NCBI RefSeq assembly: GCF_000716675.1
Contig: NZ_JNXT01000002.1
Span: 248,001-312,000 of the forward strand
DNA length: 64,000 nucleotides
Direction of reading: 5' to 3'
DNA from: Streptomyces alboflavus
Lineage (GTDB): Bacteria > Actinomycetota > Actinomycetes > Streptomycetales > Streptomycetaceae
In this document: positions 58,360-64,000 of the stretch, one piece after another
Numbering within the stretch: the stretch's first letter is position 1
Layout of the letters: each line of letters starts with the position of its first letter
Program-made: the position numbers and the translations under genes
The notes under the pieces: model-generated
Databases searched by the model: none
What the model was told of the DNA's origin: nothing
Seen by the model: only the letters and a program-made list of their open reading frames with translations

Positions 58360-59197
58360 CGCTCCCGCCGGCCGGCCTGGTGACGTTCTTGACCGGCAGG
58401 TCCTTGCCGGCCCCCGCGATGTAGTAGTCCTTCGGCGCGGAGAAGACCACGAACTCGTTGTCGTAGCCGCGGATCTTGGCGCGGACAGTGAACTTCCCGC
58501 TCGCGTCGGTCTTGGCCTGCGCGTTGTACGCCGACTCGTAGTACGTCCGCAGGAACACGCGGGTGCCGGCGACGGGGCCGTGCCCGGCGGGCCACGTGAC
58601 CTTGCCGGTGACGATCAGGGTGTCGCCCTCGCGGACCTTGGTGCGGTTCACCTTGTAGCTGATCTTGCTGGTGACCGGCTGGGCGGCGACCCTGGTCTCG
58701 CCGAAGTAGATCTCGTTGTCGTCCGGGTCGCCCGGGTCGTAGGAGGCCTGGAACTCCACGCGGTGACGGGGGAACAGGAAGATGCTGGGCTTGTCCTCCC
58801 AGCGGTCGGCCTTGACGTCGGGAAGCGTGAAGTTCCCCTTGGCGTCCGTGCGGACCGTGCCCAGGTTCAGGGTCTCCCGCTCGGTCGGGTCGATAGGGTC
58901 GCCCCACGGGTTCCAGGTGTCGTAGAGGACGGACTTGAGCAGCACGACCGGCGCGTCGGCCACGGGGGTGCCGTCGGTGCGGGCCACCGTGCCGGTCAGG
59001 TCGACGTCCCGGTGGGCGTAGTCGGTCGTGCTCTCGCTGCTGGTGAGGCTCACCGTGTAGGGGGCCGGGGGAGGGTCGTCGCTCGCGCGGGCGGTGTCCG
59101 CGGCGTGGGCGGGCGCCAGGCCGAGGGAGAGGGTGGCGAGGGCGAGCGCGGCGGTCGCGGTCAGCCGGGCGACCGGTGGGCGGGTACGCAGGTGCAC
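58349..59197 (-). CDS. Secreted protein with Ig-like/prealbumin-type repeats
   Basis: A 282-residue exported protein. The signal peptide VARLTATAALALATLSLGLAPAHA is cleaved at AHA-A. Two beta-sandwich-like repeats follow: one around DVDLTGTVARTDGTPVADAPVVL...VRTDAKGNFTLPDVKAD and one around TLIVTGKVTWPAGHGPVAGTRVFL...AKTDASGKFTVRAKI. The T-D-A-x-G-x-F-T motif is typical of bacterial Ig-like and carboxypeptidase-regulatory-like domains. No enzyme motif is seen; adhesion or cell-surface structure is possible. Its 3' end overlaps the MMPL gene. Confidence 0.8.
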   Translation of the reverse strand: MHLRTRPPVARLTATAALALATLSLGLAPAHAADTARASDDPPPAPYTVSLTSSESTTDYAHRDVDLTGTVARTDGTPVADAPVVLLKSVLYDTWNPWGDPIDPTERETLNLGTVRTDAKGNFTLPDVKADRWEDKPSIFLFPRHRVEFQASYDPGDPDDNEIYFGETRVAAQPVTSKISYKVNRTKVREGDTLIVTGKVTWPAGHGPVAGTRVFLRTYYESAYNAQAKTDASGKFTVRAKIRGYDNEFVVFSAPKDYYIAGAGKDLPVKNVTRPAGGSVTP

Positions 59198-59490
59198 GGG
59201 AACTCCGTTGGTGTCGTGGGTCGGTGACGCCGGTGCTTGCGGCGATGGCTCGCCGGTGGTCCCGGCGCAGGCTTCGACACGGGGAGCGGCACGGGTGGTT
59301 GTAGGGCTCGCCGAGCGTGCATGTGCCGTACACGGGGCGTTCGACGGGGAGTTGACCGCCGGACCCCTCCGTGCTCCCGCTCCGCTTCCGAGGCCGGTGC
59401 CACGGATCCCGGGTTACCCGCGAACGGCGGGAACCAGCACACTGGCAACGGTCTACTCGCTCGACCTGGCTCCGTCTCCCGTGAGGAATG

Positions 59491-59865
59491 ATGAACGTGG
59501 CAAAGATTCTGACCGTCGGACTCCGCCCGAGTGCGATCGACTACAGCCTCTTTCCGGGCCTGGACGAGGCCACGCTGACCGCACGGGTCGAGCAGGGCCT
59601 CGGGGCCGTCCGGGCGGCGGGCTTCGACGCCCTCCACTGCCCCATCGGCGTGGACCCCGACGAGGCGGAGAAGACGGTGCGCGCGGCGGTGGCCGGGCAT
59701 TCCGTGGAACTGGCCATGATCGGCGCCGGAGTCCGCATGCCGGCCGAGCACACCGAGCTGTTCGAGCGGCTGATCAACGTCCTCGTCGAGCTGGCTCCCG
59801 GGATCCGCTTCTGTTTCAACACCTCACCGGAATCGACGATCGACGCCCTGCGCCGCTGGAGCTAG
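59491..59865 (+). CDS. Conserved-looking small cytosolic protein (124 aa)
   Basis: A 124-residue protein beginning MNVAKILTVGLRPSAIDYS. The sequence alternates strands and helices (ILTVGL, ALHCPIGV, VELAMIGAGVRMP, LVELAPGIRFCFN), suggesting a small Rossmann-like fold. I do not recognise the family. A GAGGA precedes the ATG pair at 59488/59491 very closely; GTG at 59497 would have ideal spacing and is a real alternative. The 290 bp to its left are the divergent promoter region with the secreted-protein gene. Its TAG stop lies in the CTAG of repeat copy 3. Confidence 0.7.
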   Translation: MNVAKILTVGLRPSAIDYSLFPGLDEATLTARVEQGLGAVRAAGFDALHCPIGVDPDEAEKTVRAAVAGHSVELAMIGAGVRMPAEHTELFERLINVLVELAPGIRFCFNTSPESTIDALRRWS

Positions 59866-59884
59866 GGCCTGTCCGATGGGTCGG
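59862..59884. repeat. CTAG-headed 23-bp dispersed repeat, copy 3
   Basis: Identical to copy 1. Its CTAG supplies the stop of the plus-strand gene. On the minus strand it again reads DPSDRP-stop, but the annotated minus gene already stopped at 59893, so here the tail is not translated. Confidence 0.8.
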
Positions 59885-59892
59885 CGCGGCCG

Positions 59893-61875
59893 CTACCCGG
59901 ACTGCCCCGGGGCGGCCGCGGCCCCGGGCGGCGCCAGGGTCTCCCCGGTGCTGAGCCGGGCGCGCACCCGCGCGTGCGCGTCGCGCGGCGCCGGTTCCGC
60001 CAGGGTCCTGCCCCGCTCGGAGACGTCCACGTCCCCCGTGACGTCGATGCCGGTGACCTCGCGGCTCCCCGCGGCGAGCAGATAGCGCCTGCCGGAGTCC
60101 GCCCGCCAGGTGGTGCTCGCCACGATGTGCTGGCCGAACCGGCCGCAGGCGGCGGTGGACCGGGCACGGGCGATCACGGGAGCCGACGCGGTGTCCCGTG
60201 CCGCCGGTGCCTTGAACTGCAGGAGTACATCGCCCGGGCCGCGCCAGGTGGTGGCGCGGGCGCAGGACCACAGGGCACGCCCGTCGTCCTCCGGCAGATC
60301 CTGCTCGGCGAAGTCCCAGACGTTGACCGACCGCGTGCCCCTGCGCAGCTCGGGCAGCTGGCAGGCGGTCCGGGCCCAGCCGGCGAGCGCCTGCGGGCTC
60401 ATGGCCTCGCGCGGCTGGCGGGCGGGGGCCCCGGAGCCGGGCAGCGGCGTGTACGTCAGGTGGACGGGCAGCAGGCCGCCCAGGTCGGTGACCAGGAACG
60501 CGTGCTTCTCGACGATGCGCGAGGAGGAGCGCAGCTGCAGCGCGGGCCAGGCGTCGCAGGAGCGGCCGATGGCGGGGTCGGGCACGGGCGCGGTGATCCC
60601 GTCGGCCGAGACCTTCAGGGGCGTGCTCGCGGTGTCGGGGCGCAGCAGGTCACGGGTGTGTGTCTCGGCGATCCACGGCGCGGTGAGGTAGCGGGTGCGG
60701 CCGTCGTCGCGGCTGACGGCGACCGCGGCGGCCGTGGTCACATCGGCGTTGTCGGCGCGGGCGAAGTCGAGCGCGGGCGCGGCGCCGGAGGAGTTCTCGC
60801 TGTAACGGATGACGCGCTCGGCGTCGTGGAACAGCACGACGGTACGGCCGCCGACGACACCGGCGTACAGCAACCGCGGTGCCCGGCCCGGCGGTTCGGT
60901 GGACGTGGCCGGGGCGGACGTGACGCGCACGCCCCGGCCGGGGCGTGCCCAGACGGCGAGGGCGCGGACGAGCAGGGCGCGGTCGTCCGTCCGCGGCCCC
61001 CGGGGCGGCCAGGCGGTGAAGTCGACGCGGGCGGTGTCGGCCCACTCCGTGGCGGGGGCGCGGCGCAGCCGGTCGGCGGTGGCCGCGGCGGGCCCGGTCG
61101 AGGGGCCGGATCCCTGGTCGCCCTTCGCCTCCAGGCCGGTCAGGACCAGGCCGCTGAGGAGCAGCAGCGCGACCGCCGCCCAGACGAGCCGGGCCCGGCG
61201 CCTGCGCCGCAGCAGGTCGGTCGGCCGGGTCTGCACGGAGCAGGCGTCGAACTCCCGGGACCGCAGCAGCGATTCGGCCGCCGGTCCCGCCATCTCCTCC
61301 AGGCGGTACGAGGCACGCAGCGCGTCCCCGGGCCGCTCGGCGCCCGCGGCGTCGAGCAGCTCCACGACCTCCGCGTCCGCGAGCCCGTCGAGGCGTCGCA
61401 GGACGAACGCGGCGCGGGCGGCGGGGGAGACCTGGGCGCAGGCCTGCCCGAGCGTGACCTCGTCGACCCCGCCCGCCCGCGGGAACAGCCGCAGCCCCCA
61501 CACCACGGGCAGCACCAGCGTCAGCGCCCTCGGCGGCGGCAGCCGTCTCGGCCAGCCGCGAGGACGCCGCTCGTACGCCAGCGCCGCCCGTACCACGCGA
61601 AGCAGCAGCCAGGTGGCCCCGGCGCGGCCGCCGCCGGTGCGCTGCGCGGGGACCCGCGCGACCGTGTCCCGGGAACGGAAGCCCCAGGGCCCCGGCAGCG
61701 CGCGCTGCACCAGGGCGTGCGCGACGAGGACCCGGCGGTGCCGGGAGAGCGCGACCGGAAGGATCAGGTAGGCGAGGCGCACCAGGTTGGTGTAGCGGTC
61801 GACGAGGGCCGCCTCGGCCTGGCCGAGCGAGATCCGCTGCGCGGGACCCGAGGTGCGGGCATCGGACGTGGGCAT
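59893..61875 (-). CDS. Sigma-like N-domain fused to a membrane segment and extracytoplasmic domain
   Basis: A 660-residue protein. Residues ~15-205 resemble a degenerate ECF sigma factor: a region-2-like helix set (AALVDRYTNLVRLAYLILP) and a region-4-like HTH (SPAARAAFVLRRLDGLADAEVVELL). A single TM segment is at ~229-248 (LVWAAVALLLLSGLVLTGL) after a run of six Arg. The last ~410 residues would be outside the cell and look beta-rich (LLYAGVVGGRTVVLFHD, SSSRIVEKHAFLVTDLGGLLP), with a few cysteines. GGGAGGC before ATG at 61875 supports the start. It may be a membrane-tethered transcription factor or a sigma-derived sensor. Divergent from an ECF41-type sigma gene. Confidence 0.8.
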   Translation of the reverse strand: MPTSDARTSGPAQRISLGQAEAALVDRYTNLVRLAYLILPVALSRHRRVLVAHALVQRALPGPWGFRSRDTVARVPAQRTGGGRAGATWLLLRVVRAALAYERRPRGWPRRLPPPRALTLVLPVVWGLRLFPRAGGVDEVTLGQACAQVSPAARAAFVLRRLDGLADAEVVELLDAAGAERPGDALRASYRLEEMAGPAAESLLRSREFDACSVQTRPTDLLRRRRRARLVWAAVALLLLSGLVLTGLEAKGDQGSGPSTGPAAATADRLRRAPATEWADTARVDFTAWPPRGPRTDDRALLVRALAVWARPGRGVRVTSAPATSTEPPGRAPRLLYAGVVGGRTVVLFHDAERVIRYSENSSGAAPALDFARADNADVTTAAAVAVSRDDGRTRYLTAPWIAETHTRDLLRPDTASTPLKVSADGITAPVPDPAIGRSCDAWPALQLRSSSRIVEKHAFLVTDLGGLLPVHLTYTPLPGSGAPARQPREAMSPQALAGWARTACQLPELRRGTRSVNVWDFAEQDLPEDDGRALWSCARATTWRGPGDVLLQFKAPAARDTASAPVIARARSTAACGRFGQHIVASTTWRADSGRRYLLAAGSREVTGIDVTGDVDVSERGRTLAEPAPRDAHARVRARLSTGETLAPPGAAAAPGQSG

Positions 61876-62008
61876 GGAGAGGCCGCCTCCCAAAGGCTGA
61901 TGACATCGGCCGCTGCCCTCCGTCAAACGAGTGAATCTTGGGATGGTCACAGCCCGCGCCGCGGTACGTCGGCGGGCCCGCGCCGCGCCGACGTGACGGG
62001 TGGGCCGG

Positions 62009-62160
62009 GAGCGACAGACCACGACGATGTCGACCTCCAGCGTCACCTTCGCCCCGACCACGACCCCGGTCGCGGCGTTCCAGTTCACGCCCCAGTCCTC
62101 GCGGTTGATGACGCCGCCGCACGCCCCCGGTCCGGCCGCCGACGCGCCGATCTCACATTT
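62009..62160 (-). pseudogene. YceI-family gene remnant
   Basis: The minus strand reads C-E-I-G-A-S-A-A-G-P, then GGVINREDWGVNWNAATG and VVVGAKVTLEVDI, which is the C-terminal end of a YceI lipocalin-like protein. Residues normally between GASAAGP and the INREDWG strand are missing, no N-terminal part is found upstream, and the frame runs on without a stop into the next gene. It is best read as a decayed gene in the 344-bp divergent region between the sigma-like fusion and the ECF41-type sigma gene. Confidence 0.65.
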
Positions 62161-62219
62161 CGCGGGGCTGTCCCGTCGTACGGGTGACAGCGCACGCGAC
62201 CGAGGGAGCCGACCGCACC

Positions 62220-63197
62220 ATGACCACCCCTTCCGACTCCGGACCCGGCCTGCTAGCCCCGGGCCTGGACGCGCTCATGAGCGAGCGGCGGCAGCTGATC
62301 GGTGTCGCGTACCGGCTCCTTGGCTCGCTCGCCGACGCCGAGGACGTGGTGCAGGAGACGTACACGCGCTGGTACGCCATGTCCCGGCAGCGCCAGGAGG
62401 CCGTCGCGTCGCCCGGGGGCTGGCTGACGAAGGTCGCGAGCCGCATCTGCCTCGACCTGCTCCGCTCGGCACGGGTCAGGCGGGAGAGCTATGTGGGCGA
62501 GTGGATCCCCGAGCCGCTGCCCGGCCCCGCGGAGTGGGTCGACGGGCGGTCGGGCGCCGCGACGGCCACCGCCGACCCGGCGGACCGGGTCACCCTCGAC
62601 GAGTCGATCACCATGGCGTTCCTCGTCGTCCTGGAGTCGATGACCCCGGCCGAACGCGTCGCGTTCATCCTGCACGACGTCTTCCGCTACTCCTTCGCGG
62701 AGGTGGCCGACATCGTCGGCAGGACCCCGGCGGCCTGCCGTCAGCTGGCCTCGTCGGCCCGGCGCCGGGTCCGCGACTCGGCGGCTCCCGCGACCCCGGC
62801 GGCCCAGCAGGCCGGCATCGTGCGGGACTTCAAGCAGGCGTGGGAGGCCAAGGACCTGACCGCCCTCATCGGCCTCCTCGACCCCGACGCCCTGGCGACC
62901 GGTGACGGCGGCGGTCGCGTCGCCGCCTCGCTCCACCCGGTGGCGGGCGGCCCGCAGATCGCCCGCGGCCTGATCGACATCGTCGGCCGGGTGCCGGACC
63001 TGGTCTTCCTGGAACGCACGGTCAACGGCCGCCCGGGATTGGTGGCGCAGCAGGACGGCGCCACCTTCGGGGTGTTCGCGTTCGACGTCGTCGGGGACCG
63101 CATCAAGAGCATCTGGGCGGTGCGGAACCCGGAGAAGCTCAGGCCCTGGACGACGGGTCGGCACCCCCGGGCAGCCACCCCCGCGAAAGGGAGTTGA
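62220..63197 (+). CDS. ECF41-type (SigJ-like) RNA polymerase sigma factor
   Basis: A 325-residue ECF sigma factor with region 2 (RRQLIGVAYRLLGSLADAEDVVQETYTRWY), region 4 (LESMTPAERVAFILHDVFRYSFAEVADIVGRTPAACRQLASSARRRV) and a C-terminal SnoaL-like domain ending in VRNPEKLR, which matches the NPDKL-type motif of ECF41 factors. That extension modulates activity in place of a classical anti-sigma factor. ATG at 62220 is preferred, with GAGGGAG ~11 bases upstream; GTG at 62184 is possible. The next gene starts 32 bp downstream and is likely co-transcribed. Confidence 0.9.
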   Translation: MTTPSDSGPGLLAPGLDALMSERRQLIGVAYRLLGSLADAEDVVQETYTRWYAMSRQRQEAVASPGGWLTKVASRICLDLLRSARVRRESYVGEWIPEPLPGPAEWVDGRSGAATATADPADRVTLDESITMAFLVVLESMTPAERVAFILHDVFRYSFAEVADIVGRTPAACRQLASSARRRVRDSAAPATPAAQQAGIVRDFKQAWEAKDLTALIGLLDPDALATGDGGGRVAASLHPVAGGPQIARGLIDIVGRVPDLVFLERTVNGRPGLVAQQDGATFGVFAFDVVGDRIKSIWAVRNPEKLRPWTTGRHPRAATPAKGS

Positions 63198-63229
63198 GCC
63201 GCCCCGCCACGCCGGGAGAAGGTCTGGCC

Positions 63230-63778
63230 ATGGAATTCCTCTGCTACCACCGTGACCGGCCCGGCTCCCTCCCGCTGCGCGAGGAGTTGCAGGAGGAGCA
63301 CTGGTCCTACATGGACGGGTACGCGAAGCAGCTGATCGCGCGCGGCCCGACCTTCGCCGCCGACGGCGAGACGCCCACCGGCAGCGTGCACATCGTCGAC
63401 GTCCCGGACGCCGCCACCGCCCGCGCGTTCGCCTTCGACGAACCCGTCCACCAGGCCGGCGGGTACCGTGACGTGCTCGTGCGGCGCTGGCAGAACCTCC
63501 TGGGACGCACGATGTGGGACTTTCCCGGCGGACTGACCGGCGGCAACCGGTACTTGGTCCTCGGCCTCGGCTCCGGACCGGCCGCCGACACCGAGGTGAC
63601 GCCCGACCGGGACGACCTGATCGCGTACGGGCCGCTCCTGTCGGACGACGGCTCCGCCTGGCTGGGCACGGCGGTGCTGATCGAGGCCCCGGACGCGGAC
63701 GCGGTACGCGCCGTCCTGACCGCGGACCGGTACGCCGCCGTCGAGGTCCACGACTGGGAGTGCGGCGGACGCCGCTGA
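63230..63778 (+). CDS. Tandem YCII-domain protein
   Basis: A 182-residue protein made of two YciI-like halves. Half 1 has LIARGPTFAADGETPTGSVHIVDVPDAATARAFAFDEPVHQAGGYRDVLVRRW; half 2 repeats the pattern with LIAYGPLLSDDGSAWLGTAVLIEAPDADAVRAVLTADRY. The G-P, D-G and D-A-D/A-x-R-A spacing is conserved in both, so it is a fused dimer of the ferredoxin-like fold. Function is unknown, possibly a small enzyme. GGGAGAAGG upstream fixes ATG at 63230. It follows the ECF41-type sigma gene by 32 bp and is its likely partner or target. Confidence 0.82.
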   Translation: MEFLCYHRDRPGSLPLREELQEEHWSYMDGYAKQLIARGPTFAADGETPTGSVHIVDVPDAATARAFAFDEPVHQAGGYRDVLVRRWQNLLGRTMWDFPGGLTGGNRYLVLGLGSGPAADTEVTPDRDDLIAYGPLLSDDGSAWLGTAVLIEAPDADAVRAVLTADRYAAVEVHDWECGGRR

Positions 63779-63912
63779 CGCGCCCGTGCCCACGGCACGG
63801 CGGGACTCCTGGAGCCAGCGGCCCTCAGAGGTGACCGTGATGGCCGAATGCCGTCTGTTCACGGGTGGGCGACGCCCATAGGCTCTGCGACCTTCACATC
63901 CTGGGGGGTCTC

Positions 63913-64000
63913 GTGAACGGTCTCCGTGCGCTCCTGGTCTGCCTCGTGCTCGCCTGTGCCGCGGTGGTGTCGCCGGCCGCGCCCGTGCCGAGGGCCGCGG
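63913..64000 (+). CDS. Start of a secreted protein (3' end outside window)
   Basis: GTG at 63913 follows GGGGGG by four bases and begins a signal peptide (NGLRALLVCLVLACAAVVSPAAPVP). Only 29 residues are visible, so the mature protein cannot be described. About 130 bp upstream contain no gene and presumably its promoter. Confidence 0.55.
   Translation, partial: MNGLRALLVCLVLACAAVVSPAAPVPRAA

Noticed and set aside
62000..62905. Plus-strand frame through the YceI remnant into the sigma gene
   Set aside because: Runs in a wrong frame of the sigma factor; the minus-strand YceI similarity explains the region better.

Overview
The window is a very GC-rich actinobacterial chromosome segment, almost certainly from Streptomyces. 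Supporting signs are the strong third-position G/C bias, frequent GTG starts, 4-bp ATGA/GTGA stop-start overlaps, leaderless TAnnnT promoters, IdeR/DmdR1-type iron boxes, a streptogrisin-like protease, an ANTAR regulator and ECF41-type sigma signalling. No rRNA, tRNA, CRISPR array, prophage or intact insertion sequence was recognised.

Layout. (1) 1-11.2 kb is a mixed housekeeping/accessory stretch: the 3' part of a GH5 endoglycoceramidase-like enzyme, small secreted proteins, a GNAT acetyltransferase, a YqfO/NIF3-like protein, a Sir2 deacylase, a fructosamine-kinase-like protein, a PobA-like flavin monooxygenase next to an AraC regulator, a SAM methyltransferase, and an XRE-cupin regulator divergent from an MFS exporter. 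(2) 11.2-36.6 kb is a catechol siderophore locus. It has uptake genes (FecE-like ATPase, FecB-like lipoprotein, fused FecC-FecD permease, Fes-like esterase), a two-module NRPS (C-A-PCP-C-A-PCP-TE) with MbtH protein and MFS exporter, and a complete 2,3-dihydroxybenzoate operon dhbA-C-E-B plus a free aryl carrier protein. Four iron boxes sit in its three main promoter regions. The second A domain carries a canonical threonine code and the first has an acidic pocket suited to a basic amino acid, so the predicted product is a DHB-Arg-Thr (griseobactin-type) trilactone. A block at 23.6-28.0 kb inside this locus looks unrelated: a hydrolase, a polyprenyl synthase/MpaB-Lcp-type oxygenase operon, and a signal-less solute-binding protein.

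(3) 36.7-48.2 kb holds an APH-type kinase and then an unassigned biosynthetic cluster of two convergent operons. The plus operon has a 60-aa hydrophobic peptide, two unknown proteins and a serine hydrolase, all translationally coupled. The minus operon has a TauD/clavaminate-synthase-like dioxygenase, a KamA-family radical SAM aminomutase, an EamA transporter (apparent CTG start), an AurF-like diiron N-oxygenase, an LDH2-type reductase and a class IV aminotransferase. An AraC regulator flanks it, next to a perfect 12-bp inverted repeat. I know no characterised pathway with this gene set; it is the best candidate for something new here.

(4) 48.5-64 kb contains a beta-propeller phytase, a streptogrisin-type protease behind a LacI-type palindrome, stress/signalling genes (RsbW-like kinase, DUF1206 membrane protein, ANTAR-GAF protein), a two-component system divergent from an MMPL exporter, a secreted Ig-like protein, a sigma-like/transmembrane/extracytoplasmic fusion protein, a YceI gene remnant, an ECF41-type sigma factor, a tandem YCII protein and the start of a secreted protein running off the right edge.

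Two dispersed patterns cut across the region: a 23-bp CTAG-headed repeat at three convergent gene ends, and at least seven genes with TAnnnT placed 6-8 nt before an ATG (leaderless).
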